In this document: piece by piece, positions 7,094 through 16,166 of the stretch
Numbering within the stretch: position 1 is the first letter of the stretch
How the letters are laid out: each line of letters begins with the position of its first letter
NCBI GenBank assembly: GCA_027487485.1
Contig: JAIYDN010000050.1
Location: 62,001 to 126,000 of the forward strand
Direction: 5' to 3'
Origin: Planctomycetaceae bacterium
GTDB taxonomy: Bacteria; Planctomycetota; Planctomycetia; Pirellulales; Pirellulaceae
DNA: 64,000 nucleotides
Notes under the pieces: model-generated
The model's input: only the letters and a program-made list of their open reading frames with translations
The model's database searches: none
What the model was told of the DNA's origin: nothing
Program-made: the position numbers and the translations under genes

Positions 7094-9070
7094 CTAGTTA
7101 CGTCGATCGCTTAACTCGTGAACCATATCGACCAGAGCAATCACATTATCGACGGGAGTGCCGGGCAAAATCCCGTGACCAAGATTGAAGATATGTCCAG
7201 GCTTTCCGGCCGCTTGCGTCAGAACATAGTGCACGGAATCGCGGATCGTATCCAGGTCGGAAAACAAAACGATAGGATCCAAATTACCTTGTACCGCTCG
7301 GTCGCTTCCGGCCATGTCCCAACCCACATCCAAGGGAACTCGCCAATCCAAACCTACGACAGTCCGTTGGTCGCCTCGTAGGAGCGACGTCAGCATCGGG
7401 TTTCCTGTTGCAAAGTTGATGACAGGAACGCCGGGCACAATCGAATCCAGCAGCTGATGCATGTGCGGCAAGATGCGCGTGCGATACTCATTGGGTGACA
7501 AGCAACCGGCCCAAGAATCAAACAACTGCACACATTGTGCCCCCGCTTCAATCTGGGAATTCAAGTACAAGGCGATCGAATCGACGAGCTTATTCATGAG
7601 CTCTTTCCATGCGACCGGATCCGTATACATGAGCGTTTTGGTATGAATAAAATTGCGTGAGCCTCCACCCTCGATCATGTAACTTGCCAGAGTGAATGGC
7701 GAACCGGAAAAGCCGATCACCGGTATCTTGCTTGGCAAGCTAGCTCGGGTCGCGCGCACGGTATCAGGTACAAACTGCAAGGCTTCGATGGAGGTGAGCG
7801 GCATGACTCGATCGATGTCTTTTGGAGATCGAATGGGGTTATGAATCGCGGGGCCATCGCCGGCCGTGAACTCCAGATGGAAACCCATGGGTTCCAAGAT
7901 TGGAAGGATGTCGGAAAAAATGATAGCCGCATCCACTCCAAGCTTTTCGACCGCCGTCACCATCACTTCGGCGCACAAGTTCGGATTTTTGCACAGTTCC
8001 AAGAACGAAACTTTCTCGCGGACTGCTCGATACTCGGCCATATACCGCCCTGCTTGCCGCATCAGCCACACAGGCGTAACGTCCGATGGCTGGCGGTAAC
8101 ATGCCTTTAAGAAGCAACTGTCTCCCAAAGACTTCGCCATCGAATCCTGGGGAGCTTTGTCGTCCGCAGAACGTACGGCCCCCACCGAGTTTATATGAAA
8201 GCGTTTTGCTTTGAGAATTCGATTGCTCTTGTCTGCGGAGGCTTGAACCAAGTGGCCCATTTTGGAGTGCTCCGGTTCCAGGTCGATCGGAAGTTCCAAG
8301 TGGTTCAGCATTTCCGACGTGGTGGGACCGATCGAAGCGACCACCATACTCTTAAGAGCAGATCGCAGCGCTGATTCACAATCCATCTGCTTTGCAATGC
8401 GCAGCATATTCACGGCTTGATGGGCACTGGTGAACAACAAACAGTCCCGTTCGCCCCGCACGATCGCTTGTATGTTCTCTTCCAGAGGTTTCGTATCCTC
8501 GGGCAAATCCCATTGGTAGACCCTAACCGTGGCAACTCTTGCACCGCGAGCCTCCAAGCCACCAACCAGCGAATGATTGGTAACCCCGTACTCTTGCAAA
8601 CCCACCACCACGTTCGAAACGGGCATGTGCAGATCCACGGTCTGAAGCACCTCGCGCCAGGTGTTGGGCTCGGGGGCGCGATGGGTAGGTTGCAATCCCA
8701 CCTCGCGCATCGCAGCCACCGGTTTAGGTCCACGAGCCAACGTAGGAATATCCGAAAGAGCATCCAGAAATCGCTGCTTGTCCATATGCGGTTCAATGGC
8801 CGCAAGCAATTGCTTGAACCCAACACCAGTCAGAAAAATGACCGCACCGATTTCGCCAGTAATCACGCGGTAGGCGAAATCAACGGCATCCTTATTCTTA
8901 TCGATGGGCAATTCGCGCATCGACGGACTCACAAACGCCTGTCCGCCGAATCGTTCTATCAATCGAGCAAAATCGTCGCGGCGCCGGCTTTCCAGCGCGG
9001 CAACACGGAGACCACCGAAAGAAGGGCTTAGGGATTCGTTAGGCGAGTTGGCAGACACATCATCGGACAT
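7094..9070 (-). CDS. hemDE: uroporphyrinogen-III synthase / uroporphyrinogen decarboxylase fusion
   Basis: Two successive steps of heme and siroheme synthesis in one 658-residue cytoplasmic polypeptide. Residues about 20-285 are HemD-like: GLRVAALESRR start, FLTGVGF, YGVTNHSLVGGLEARGA, FTSAHQAVNML and ASIGPTTSEML. After a short linker, residues about 311-658 are a complete HemE: PVWLMRQAGRYMAEYR, the decarboxylase signature, then IIFSDILPILEPMG, QLFDSWAGCL and FNLGHGILPGTP. Both halves look intact, so this is a fusion and not a frame artefact. Fusing consecutive enzymes could help pass hydroxymethylbilane-derived intermediates on. It lies between 6-phosphogluconolactonase (17 bp upstream) and the OleA-like gene. 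Confidence 0.9.
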   Translation of the reverse strand: MSDDVSANSPNESLSPSFGGLRVAALESRRRDDFARLIERFGGQAFVSPSMRELPIDKNKDAVDFAYRVITGEIGAVIFLTGVGFKQLLAAIEPHMDKQRFLDALSDIPTLARGPKPVAAMREVGLQPTHRAPEPNTWREVLQTVDLHMPVSNVVVGLQEYGVTNHSLVGGLEARGARVATVRVYQWDLPEDTKPLEENIQAIVRGERDCLLFTSAHQAVNMLRIAKQMDCESALRSALKSMVVASIGPTTSEMLNHLELPIDLEPEHSKMGHLVQASADKSNRILKAKRFHINSVGAVRSADDKAPQDSMAKSLGDSCFLKACYRQPSDVTPVWLMRQAGRYMAEYRAVREKVSFLELCKNPNLCAEVMVTAVEKLGVDAAIIFSDILPILEPMGFHLEFTAGDGPAIHNPIRSPKDIDRVMPLTSIEALQFVPDTVRATRASLPSKIPVIGFSGSPFTLASYMIEGGGSRNFIHTKTLMYTDPVAWKELMNKLVDSIALYLNSQIEAGAQCVQLFDSWAGCLSPNEYRTRILPHMHQLLDSIVPGVPVINFATGNPMLTSLLRGDQRTVVGLDWRVPLDVGWDMAGSDRAVQGNLDPIVLFSDLDTIRDSVHYVLTQAAGKPGHIFNLGHGILPGTPVDNVIALVDMVHELSDRRN

Positions 9071-9086
9071 AGATAGTTGTTTCTAG

Positions 9087-9848
9087 TTACTTTAGGACTT
9101 CGGCAGCGGCGGCGGAATCAAGGAACCACCATAGCCGTCCAAGTTTAGGTTCGATCAATTGAGCAGGATATTCGTCGGGATGGCGAGGCCCATGCAAGAC
9201 CACATCCACAGCCGGACGTTTCGACGCTCCGCAAACAAGGAACGCAACATTCCGTGCTGCATTGATAATCGGAGCCGTAAGAGTCAGTCGATAGGCGGAA
9301 AACTTGGGAACAAAATTGGCGACAAATAAGTGGTCGCTTTCCTTGAGTGCTTCCGTCTCAGGGAACAGTGAAGCCGTGTGTGCGTCGTCCCCTAAGCCCA
9401 GCAAAACAATATCGATGGTTGGAATATCATCTTTGTCCCCTTCGTTCTCCAAAACCTCTCGAAGCTGCTTCTCGTATTGCAAAGCCGCTCGATCAGGAGC
9501 TTTCAGATCGATCACAACAGGAAATACCTTGGGCATGTTCTGAGCATGATCCTTTGGATCCAATCGATCCAGCCAAGCTTCACGCACCATCCGATAGTTG
9601 CTGTCAACATGGTCATGAGGCACGTTGCGTTCGTCACCCCATACCAAAGTCACCAAGGACCAATCGAGCTTGTTGGTTTCGCTTTCCGCAATCATTTGGT
9701 AGAGACGCTTTGGCGTCGAGCCGCCTGAGAGCGCGATACTGCACTGACCGCGTGCGGCAATGCTCTCGCGTATCGTCTCAATGAGCCACTCCGTCGCGGC
9801 CAAAGCGACCTCTTCAGCATTCGGCTTTACAATGGTTTGATGATACAT
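9087..9848 (-). CDS. pgl: 6-phosphogluconolactonase
   Basis: Hydrolyses 6-phosphogluconolactone to 6-phosphogluconate in the oxidative pentose phosphate pathway; cytoplasmic. The DevB/SOL family motifs are seen: ALSGGSTPKRLYQ near residue 38, VWGDERNVPHDHVDSNYRM, and LLGLGDDAHTASLFP. Its 253 residues are typical. I start at the ATG at 9848; the upstream ATG at 9881 would overlap the preceding gene by 28 bases and adds 11 residues that do not fit. It lies 5 bp behind the DUF2293-like gene, so translational linkage is likely. No zwf or gnd gene is nearby. Confidence 0.88.
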   Translation of the reverse strand: MYHQTIVKPNAEEVALAATEWLIETIRESIAARGQCSIALSGGSTPKRLYQMIAESETNKLDWSLVTLVWGDERNVPHDHVDSNYRMVREAWLDRLDPKDHAQNMPKVFPVVIDLKAPDRAALQYEKQLREVLENEGDKDDIPTIDIVLLGLGDDAHTASLFPETEALKESDHLFVANFVPKFSAYRLTLTAPIINAARNVAFLVCGASKRPAVDVVLHGPRHPDEYPAQLIEPKLGRLWWFLDSAAAAEVLK

Positions 9849-9853
9849 GGATT

Positions 9854-10528
9854 CTATGTTAACGCTTTTCGTAAAGGACAACGGCTTGAGTCCACAGTTT
9901 GTCCGCGGCGATAATCGTTGAGCAATTGCCTGGACTGGTCGGCAAGCATGCGTCGAACTTCACGCCGTTGCCCTTTGATTCGTTCAATTTTCAGATTGTC
10001 GTATGCGGTGGTTTGATGCCGCATCCAAGCAATCACAGCCGCCTCGGCACGTTGCTCGATCGGAATTCGCTCCGTTCTTGCAACCGTTCCGCTTCCTACA
10101 GGCGTAGCATGGTGTGCGACCGCGGCAGCCAGCTTGTGAGCAAGATCGCCATAGATCGGATCGAAATCCAAAAACTGCAAAACAGCTGCACCAAAATCCT
10201 CCACATAGGCCGCTTGCTTTTTCTCACGTCGTCCGGCGTCGGCGACTTTGCGTTTAGCATAAGCCTCTGTGGATCGCTCCACCTCCAACTGTGCACGAAT
10301 TTCCGAGATCGCTAATCCAGAAGCCCATACCCCTCGGGAAAAAACCTTGCGGCCCTTTTTTTCTTGGACAGTCCAAGTTGGCCCGGAGGCTTTGACACGT
10401 CGCGTCAGTCCCGCATCGCCGGGGGGCAATAGTTCCCAACCCTTGGGGACTTGCAGGACGGCACCTTCGATGGTTCGCACGGTTTTCTCGTTTGGCCCGG
10501 GGGAAACTACCCGCGTTTCAATCGTCAT
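9854..10528 (-). CDS. DUF2293-like protein
   Basis: Function unknown. The 224-residue protein is basic, with no signal peptide or membrane segment. The N-terminal 100 residues contain a VPKGWELLPPGDAGLTRRV block and a Trp/Lys-rich turn. The C-terminal part, RAEAAVIAWMRHQTTAYDNL followed by RREVRRMLADQSRQLLNDYR, resembles DUF2293, where an AVxAxIRHxxTxYD helix is characteristic. That assignment comes from memory of the motif and is moderate. It heads the short cluster with pgl and hemDE and is separated from trmB by 86 bp. Confidence 0.6.
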   Translation of the reverse strand: MTIETRVVSPGPNEKTVRTIEGAVLQVPKGWELLPPGDAGLTRRVKASGPTWTVQEKKGRKVFSRGVWASGLAISEIRAQLEVERSTEAYAKRKVADAGRREKKQAAYVEDFGAAVLQFLDFDPIYGDLAHKLAAAVAHHATPVGSGTVARTERIPIEQRAEAAVIAWMRHQTTAYDNLKIERIKGQRREVRRMLADQSRQLLNDYRRGQTVDSSRCPLRKALT

Positions 10529-10614
10529 GTTGATCTGAGAGTGGAATTCGTACGATGGGGCGACCTATCGCTCCTGTCGGAAGTCCGAGATTTTAGCATG
10601 AAAACCAAAACTCA

Positions 10615-11469
10615 TTAGCCCATTTTGGGATTCGGCGGCTTCGGCTTGCGTTTAGCGTGCCGGTGGGGCCGCTTGCGCAAAGGGCGCTTGCTGCGAGAAT
10701 CCCGATGCTCGAGTTCGAACTTGGGTTCTGGCAATTCCTTCAAAATGGCTTGGAGCTGATCTTCGGACAGGTCCGGTCGCTTCTTGCCGACGCCACGAAA
10801 AATCGTTAAACCTTGCTCAACCGATAACACTTCCCGCCGCGATCGACCGAATTCATCGTCCGGCCAAGGTCCTTCAATTTCGGTCCAAGCGAATACTGCC
10901 CCCATGATCGAACGAATGTAATCCCAATATTCCTTGCGATCTGTCTGCACGAAAACGCAGCCTTCGGGCTTCAGTCGAGCATGCAACAACGCCAAGAATC
11001 CAGGGGTCATCATTCGCTTGCTAGAGAAGTTGGGATCGGAGAAAGGTTGCGGATGGTAGATATGAATCTCATCACACGCCTCAGCCGGCAGATAATTGGC
11101 TAGAAAACGCCATCCATCACACACGGCAAAACGGAGGTTGGACAACCCTCGCTGATTGCCTCGTCGAGTCCCATAACGAATCACAGCAGGCAAAATGTCG
11201 ATCGCAAGATGGTCCCAATCTTGTCGACGCACTGCGGACGAAAGAGCAAACCGACCGTTTCCGCAGCCGATATCCAATGCCAAAGGAGCAGACCTGCCAA
11301 ATACAGCAGCCAGATCCAGTTGCCCATCCTCCGGCAAGCGTTTGATTGCGGTTTGAACCCACTTTTCCTTTTCCAGGATCACACCAGGGATCGGAGTACC
11401 CATTTCGTACTCGACGTCGCCGGGCAAAAGTTCGGTGGGTGAAGAATTATTGTCGTATCGCTTGCTCAT
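10615..11469 (-). CDS. trmB: tRNA (guanine-N7)-methyltransferase
   Basis: SAM-dependent enzyme that forms m7G46 in tRNA variable loops. The class I SAM motif is LALDIGCGNGRF and the following acidic residue is in HLAIDILP. The TrmB-type motif IYHPQPFSDPNFSSKRM stands in for the canonical FPDPWxKxRH, and FVQTDRKEYWDYI lies after it. At 284 residues it is longer than usual because of a strongly basic C-terminal tail (SKRPLRKRPHRHAKRKPKPP) that may add RNA affinity. I start at the ATG at 11469, 23 bases after the ntrC-like stop; a more upstream start would overlap that gene. It is probably cotranscribed with the regulator. Confidence 0.85.
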   Translation of the reverse strand: MSKRYDNNSSPTELLPGDVEYEMGTPIPGVILEKEKWVQTAIKRLPEDGQLDLAAVFGRSAPLALDIGCGNGRFALSSAVRRQDWDHLAIDILPAVIRYGTRRGNQRGLSNLRFAVCDGWRFLANYLPAEACDEIHIYHPQPFSDPNFSSKRMMTPGFLALLHARLKPEGCVFVQTDRKEYWDYIRSIMGAVFAWTEIEGPWPDDEFGRSRREVLSVEQGLTIFRGVGKKRPDLSEDQLQAILKELPEPKFELEHRDSRSKRPLRKRPHRHAKRKPKPPNPKMG

Positions 11470-11492
11470 GCGAACCAGTGTAACCGAAGTCC

Positions 11493-12860
11493 TCAATCCG
11501 AAGCATTCATTTTATCAAGAATACGGTAGAGGCTCCGTCGGGCGATCCCTAGTTCTCGAGCGGCTTTTGCTTTGTTTCCTTGATTGCGCTTCAAGACTTC
11601 TTTGATATGAAGTTGCGAGATCGAAGCCATCGGAACCGCGTCGCCGATGTTAGGACTGGAATCTTGCAACGAATCGCCTGGAGGAATAGAAACCTGCCTC
11701 AAATCGGGCGGCAAATTCTGAAGGTCAATCGTATCACCATCCGCGAGGATCTTGGCTCGCTCCAGTGCATTTACCAATTGGCGAATGTTCCCAGGCCAAT
11801 TGCAGCGTTGAAAAAGCTCTGCCACCCCTTCCCCAATCTTCCACGCATCGCCCAGGACATGTTTTACCAGGAGCGGTATATCTTGGATTCGTTCACGCAG
11901 GGGCGGGATCGTAATCGACAGAACATTCACACGATAATAGAGATCCTCTCGAAAACGGCCCGCAGCCACCTCGCTCACAAGATCTCGATTGGTGGCCGCG
12001 ATCAATCGCACCTTGACTCGTCGCTCCTTCACCGACCCAATCCGACGCATCGAACCATCCTCGAGCACACGGAGCAGTTTCGCTTGAAGCCCGCCCGCCA
12101 GTTCGCCAAACTCGTCGATAAAAAGTGTTCCACCGTCCGCGATTTCAAACAAACCAGGCTTTGCTTCCGAGGCACCTGTAAACGCCCCTTTTTCATGACC
12201 AAACAGTTCACTCTCCAACAGAGCTTCGGGCAATGCAGCGCAATTGATCACCACCAAGGGACGGTCCGCTACCAAGCTTTGGGCGTGGATCGCTCGAGCG
12301 ACAAGTTCTTTCCCTGTGCCACTTTCGCCCAAGATAAGTACAGGTTTATCGCATGGAGCAATCCGGTCAATCAATCTTTTCACTTCCGTGATCCCAGGAG
12401 ATTGCCCGACAATGGGCTTCAGAGAATTAGTTTGGGCGAGCTGCTTTTTTAAGTGACGATTTTCTCTTTCCAGCGATTCGTTGCGTGCCGTCTTGCGGAT
12501 TAACGCATCAAGCTCGTCCAAACCAAAGGGCTTGGCAATGTAGTCCACTGCCCCGCGCTTCATGGCCTCGACCGCCGAGCCGACGTTGCCGTTGCCCGTC
12601 AGCACAATCACCTTCAGCTCCTCGTCTTCTTGACGCAGCCGAACCAACAAATCTAAGCCATTCATCCCAGGCATGTTCTGGTCGATCACGGCTAAGTGAA
12701 AATGTTGCTTGGCCTGGACCGAAATCGCCTGTTCCGCATTGGCAGCCGCCACCACTCGATATCCCTGCCGTTGGAAGAAACGACAAGCCGGTTCTAGAAA
12801 ATCCGGCTCATCATCTACCAAAAGGAGATCAAGTGGTTCGGTCAAGGGAATGGCGATCAT
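11493..12860 (-). CDS. sigma-54-dependent response regulator, NtrC family
   Basis: A transcription activator of RNA polymerase-sigma-54 with three domains. Residues 10-125 form a receiver with acidic pair D16/D17, phospho-acceptor D60 ([12 protein letters not shown]) and K110. Residues about 150-385 form the AAA+ domain: Walker A GESGTGKE (178-185), the sigma-54 contact loop GAFTGA (225-230), [12 protein letters not shown] and a [12 protein letters not shown] block. The C-terminus has a Fis-type HTH ([20 protein letters not shown]). I start at the ATG at 12860, directly ahead of the receiver. It is divergent from the cbb3 operon, which has a sigma-54 promoter, and the FixL-like kinase at the far end of that operon is the only sensor in the window. 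The pairing is inferred. Confidence 0.92.
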   Translation of the reverse strand: MIAIPLTEPLDLLLVDDEPDFLEPACRFFQRQGYRVVAAANAEQAISVQAKQHFHLAVIDQNMPGMNGLDLLVRLRQEDEELKVIVLTGNGNVGSAVEAMKRGAVDYIAKPFGLDELDALIRKTARNESLERENRHLKKQLAQTNSLKPIVGQSPGITEVKRLIDRIAPCDKPVLILGESGTGKELVARAIHAQSLVADRPLVVINCAALPEALLESELFGHEKGAFTGASEAKPGLFEIADGGTLFIDEFGELAGGLQAKLLRVLEDGSMRRIGSVKERRVKVRLIAATNRDLVSEVAAGRFREDLYYRVNVLSITIPPLRERIQDIPLLVKHVLGDAWKIGEGVAELFQRCNWPGNIRQLVNALERAKILADGDTIDLQNLPPDLRQVSIPPGDSLQDSSPNIGDAVPMASISQLHIKEVLKRNQGNKAKAARELGIARRSLYRILDKMNASD

Positions 12861-13177
12861 GGCACGTGCGTCTCTCAAGTCTTTTGGCTTAATCAATTCG
12901 AGTCCACTGAAATGCATGCTGCGTGCCAAGACGAGATGGCTCGCCAAGAAGTCCCAAAAGAGTTGCAATCACGCTGGCGCGTTTCAAGAAAAACAAAAGG
13001 GCCGCAAAATGAAATGGTGACCATGGTTGTAAGGCCCCCCATTCGTACGTTCCCGCGTGAGCCATTCAGGCACACTGTCGCGCTTTTGTCTCACCTCGCT
13101 CGCTTTTGCAACGCACCATTATAAACAAGGATCCCAGCTGCGACAAACTGACTCGTTTTTGCACGAAAAAACGCCTC

Positions 13178-13193
13178 TCCGGAGAAATCCGGA
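13178..13193. promoter_or_regulatory. candidate enhancer site, TCCGGA dyad
   Basis: TCCGGAGAAATCCGGA is both a direct and an inverted repeat because TCCGGA is self-complementary; the half-sites are 10 bp apart centre to centre, one helical turn. It lies about 110 bp upstream of the -24/-12 element, a usual distance for NtrC-type activators. Binding is inferred. Confidence 0.4.
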
Positions 13194-13298
13194 CCCGAGC
13201 AAACTGGCGATTGGTTAGAAAATCCCCACGCCCACCTAAAGTTCATCAATGCGGAACTGCTCGATCAACTGGTTTGGTCTTGCAGTTTCTGACTGACG

Positions 13299-13316
13299 TT
13301 GGCACAACTGTTGCGA
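13299..13316 (+). promoter_or_regulatory. sigma-54 (-24/-12) promoter of the cbb3 operon
   Basis: TTGGCAC, five bases (AACTG), then TTGC. The invariant GG is at 13301-13302 and GC at 13313-13314, the exact 12-bp register of sigma-54 promoters. Transcription would start near 13325, about 100 bases before the ccoN ATG. No FNR/FixK-type TTGAT-N4-ATCAA site was seen in 12861-13425. Confidence 0.75.
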
Positions 13317-13425
13317 AGTAAGACGAGCGAGAAGGGATTGGATCTGTAAGATTGGATTCGACTCCCCTTCCCAAGGTTTTTTATCCCCGAACCCTTCCTT
13401 ATTGAAACCACAAGATTGCATCAAG

Positions 13426-15825
13426 ATGAGTGATCTGTCTCTTGACCGTTTGCCGACGCACGACTCGAAAAACCCTGCCCCCAACTCGGAAACCATGGAG
13501 TCGTTTAGTTATGACGATGGGATAGTTCGGTTGTTTATGATTGCGACGATCGCTTGGGGTTTGATTGCGACAATCGCTGGCTTGCTGGTTGCCTTTCTGT
13601 TGGTGATGCCGGGACTGGTGGGTGGACTGGAAAGCCAAGTGGCTTCGATGCTCAGCTTCGCGCGACTTCGGCCGCTTCACACCAACGCCGCCATTTTCGC
13701 CTTCGGCGGGAACGCGATCTTCGCGGCGGTGTATTACAGCACGCAGCGTCTTTGCAAATGTCGCATGTGGAGCGACCTGCTTGGGCGTCTTCACTTCTGG
13801 GGTTGGCAGCTGATCATTGTTGCGGCCGCGGTAACTTTGCCGTTAGGTATCACTCAAAGCAAAGAGTATGCAGAACTGGAATGGCCTATCGACCTTGCGA
13901 TCGCCGTCGTGTGGCTTGGGTTCTTCGGTGGCAACTTCTTGATGACGCTATGGAACCGTCGTGAACGACATATGTATGTCGCACTTTGGTTTTACATTGC
14001 CACCATCGTGACTGTTACCGTACTGCACGTATTCAACAATCTTGTCGTACCGATTGGGTTAGGAAAAAGCTATTCAATCTATGCTGGTGTCCAAGATGCT
14101 CTAATGCAATGGTGGTACGGCCACAACGCTGTCGCGTTTTTCTTAACAACTCCTTTCCTTGGACTGATGTATTACTTCTTGCCCAAGGCGGCCGAGCGTC
14201 CAGTATTCAGCTACAAGCTTAGCATCATTCACTTTTGGTCGTTGGTGTTCATTTACATTTGGGCCGGCCCGCACCATTTGCACTACACGGCACTCCCTGA
14301 ATGGGCCAGCACGTTTGGTATGCTATTCAGCGTCATGCTGTGGATGCCCTCTTGGGGCGGGATGATCAATGGACTATTGACCCTGCGAGGCGCCTGGAAC
14401 AAGGTCACCTCCGAACCCGTCCTTAAGTTTTACGTGGTAGGACTAACCTTCTACGGGATGTCTACCTTTGAAGGACCTTTGTTATCAGTCAAGAGCATCA
14501 ACGCCTTGTCTCACTATACCGACTGGACCATCGCCCACGTTCACTCCGGCGCTTTGGGCTGGAACTGCTTTATGACGTTCGGAATGATCTACTGGTTGTT
14601 GCCTAGACTTTTTCAAACCAAGCTCTGGAGCAAGAAACTAGCAGAATGGCATTTCTGGATCGGCACGATTGGAATCCTGCTGTACATCGTTCCGATTTAC
14701 ATGGCGGGCATCACTCAAGGGCTCATGTGGCGGGCCATGGACGACCTTGGCCGATTGCAGTACCCAGAATTCATTGAATCCGTCCAGTCGAGCGTTCCAT
14801 TTTGGTGGGCCCGGATACTAGGTGGAACATTGTATGTGGCTGGCATTTTGATGCTGGCACTGAATGCTACCATGACTTGGTTGGGTCGACCCAGCAAGTA
14901 TGACGAACCTGTGTACACCGCGCCCCGGTTGAGCCGGTTCTACGAAGATTCGCCGATTCCCCAAAGCCCGTTGGCGGGCACTCCAGTACTCGATACTGCA
15001 GTACGATTAGATAAAGTCTCGGCCATGGATTGGCACCGCCGCTGGGAACGATTTCCTCTTCGATTTACTTTGCTAACGACCTTAGCGGTCATCGTGGCAA
15101 GTCTGTTCGAGATCATTCCGATGTTCTTGATCCGAAGCAACATTCCGACAATTGCCAGCGTCAAACCTTACACGCCCTTGGAGCTTGCTGGTCGAGACAT
15201 CTATGTTTCGGAAGGATGCTACAACTGCCATTCCCAGATGATTCGCCCCATGATTGCGGAGACTCAGCGATATGGTGAGTACAGCAAGGCCGGTGAATTC
15301 ATTTACGATCGGCCATTCCAGTGGGGATCGCGACGAATCGGACCCGATCTCGCTCGAGAAGGTGTCAAGAAGCAAAGTAGCTTCTGGCATTGGACTCACT
15401 TTGAGAACCCGTCCAAGTTCGTAACAGGATCGGTGATGCCAAGCTACAAGCACCTGCTAGAACAGAAGCTCAATTTTAAGGAGATCCAAAAGCGGGTGGA
15501 TGCAGCCGCATTCTTAGGTGCCCCCTATGACAAGGAGCTCACGGATGCTGAATCGATGGCTCAAAAGCAAGCCGAAGTTTTTGCAGCAGAGATCATCGCC
15601 CAAGGGGGACCTGTCTCGTACAACGGGCATTTGATCAAAGACTCGACGGCCATCGCACTCATAGCTTATGTGCAAAGGCTCGGGATCGATTTGTTTGCAG
15701 TTCCTCCGACAGCGACGCCTGCGGAAAAACCAGCCGAAGCTCCAGCGACGGAAACGCCGCCCACCGAAGCGGTTCCAGCGGCAGACGCAGTCCCGGAAAC
15801 TAAACCCACAGTGGCCAGTCGTTAA
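13426..15825 (+). CDS. ccoNO: cbb3-type cytochrome c oxidase, fused subunits I and II
   Basis: Catalytic and first cytochrome subunits of the high-affinity proton-pumping terminal oxidase in one 799-residue membrane protein. Residues 1 to about 510 are CcoN with many membrane helices and the metal ligands H85 (RPLHTNAA, low-spin heme), H233 (YGHNAVAFF, CuB), H283/H284 (GPHHLHY, CuB) and H371/H373 (IAHVHSG, hemes). From about residue 534 there is a membrane anchor and CcoO, with the c-heme site CYNCH at 598-602, SQMIRPM, and the axial Met candidate in GSVMPSYKHLL. A Pro/Ala/Glu/Thr-rich tail closes it. I choose the ATG at 13426; the TTG at 13402 is less likely. First gene of the operon. Confidence 0.93.
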   Translation: MSDLSLDRLPTHDSKNPAPNSETMESFSYDDGIVRLFMIATIAWGLIATIAGLLVAFLLVMPGLVGGLESQVASMLSFARLRPLHTNAAIFAFGGNAIFAAVYYSTQRLCKCRMWSDLLGRLHFWGWQLIIVAAAVTLPLGITQSKEYAELEWPIDLAIAVVWLGFFGGNFLMTLWNRRERHMYVALWFYIATIVTVTVLHVFNNLVVPIGLGKSYSIYAGVQDALMQWWYGHNAVAFFLTTPFLGLMYYFLPKAAERPVFSYKLSIIHFWSLVFIYIWAGPHHLHYTALPEWASTFGMLFSVMLWMPSWGGMINGLLTLRGAWNKVTSEPVLKFYVVGLTFYGMSTFEGPLLSVKSINALSHYTDWTIAHVHSGALGWNCFMTFGMIYWLLPRLFQTKLWSKKLAEWHFWIGTIGILLYIVPIYMAGITQGLMWRAMDDLGRLQYPEFIESVQSSVPFWWARILGGTLYVAGILMLALNATMTWLGRPSKYDEPVYTAPRLSRFYEDSPIPQSPLAGTPVLDTAVRLDKVSAMDWHRRWERFPLRFTLLTTLAVIVASLFEIIPMFLIRSNIPTIASVKPYTPLELAGRDIYVSEGCYNCHSQMIRPMIAETQRYGEYSKAGEFIYDRPFQWGSRRIGPDLAREGVKKQSSFWHWTHFENPSKFVTGSVMPSYKHLLEQKLNFKEIQKRVDAAAFLGAPYDKELTDAESMAQKQAEVFAAEIIAQGGPVSYNGHLIKDSTAIALIAYVQRLGIDLFAVPPTATPAEKPAEAPATETPPTEAVPAADAVPETKPTVASR

Positions 15826-15862
15826 GACTGCCGATGCGACACACAGATTTTGCCAGGAAGCC

Positions 15863-15892
15863 GAAACGCGGCTAGCGCCTGCGGCTCAATGA
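15863..15892 (+). repeat. CGCGGCTAGCGC family repeat inside the cbb3 operon, copy 2
   Basis: GAAACGCGGCTAGCGCCTGC then GGCTCAATGA fills most of the 98-bp gap between ccoNO and ccoQ. It matches 3295-3318 with one base change in the core. A palindromic GCTAGC lies at its centre, so it could fold in the mRNA. Confidence 0.6.
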
Positions 15893-15923
15893 AACAATAC
15901 TGCGGCTCACTTAGGGAAAACCC

Positions 15924-16166
15924 ATGTTAAAAGAAATCATCAGTAAACTAGATTATTCGGATTACGACGAAATAGCCTTGGTCCTCTTTGGAATGAGTTT
16001 CCTTGCCATTTGTATCGGTGCGTTCATGCTTCGCAAAGATGCGTCGCGATCCTTTGGACGCATTCCACTTGACGACCTCATTCCTGTTCCTCGAACGGCA
16101 AATTCTCAGAAAACCAACATCGAACACACAGAATCAAACCTATACGGTAACGGAGATAGACAGTAA
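15924..16166 (+). CDS. ccoQ: CcoQ/FixQ-like small subunit of cbb3 oxidase
   Basis: An 80-residue protein with one membrane helix (IALVLFGMSFLAICIGAFM) followed by a polar tail with SRSFGRIPLDD, resembling CcoQ, which stabilises the cbb3 complex. The assignment rests on length, topology and position between ccoNO and ccoP. AGGG lies about 9 bases before the ATG. Its stop overlaps the ccoP start by one base (TAATG). Confidence 0.75.
   Translation: MLKEIISKLDYSDYDEIALVLFGMSFLAICIGAFMLRKDASRSFGRIPLDDLIPVPRTANSQKTNIEHTESNLYGNGDRQ

Noticed and set aside
11580-12452. 290-codon plus-strand open frame opposite the ntrC-like gene
   Set aside because: Shadow of a gene with all conserved motifs intact on the minus strand.
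12861-13425. FNR/FixK-type binding site for the cbb3 operon
   Set aside because: No TTGAT-N4-ATCAA or close variant found by eye between the regulator and ccoN.
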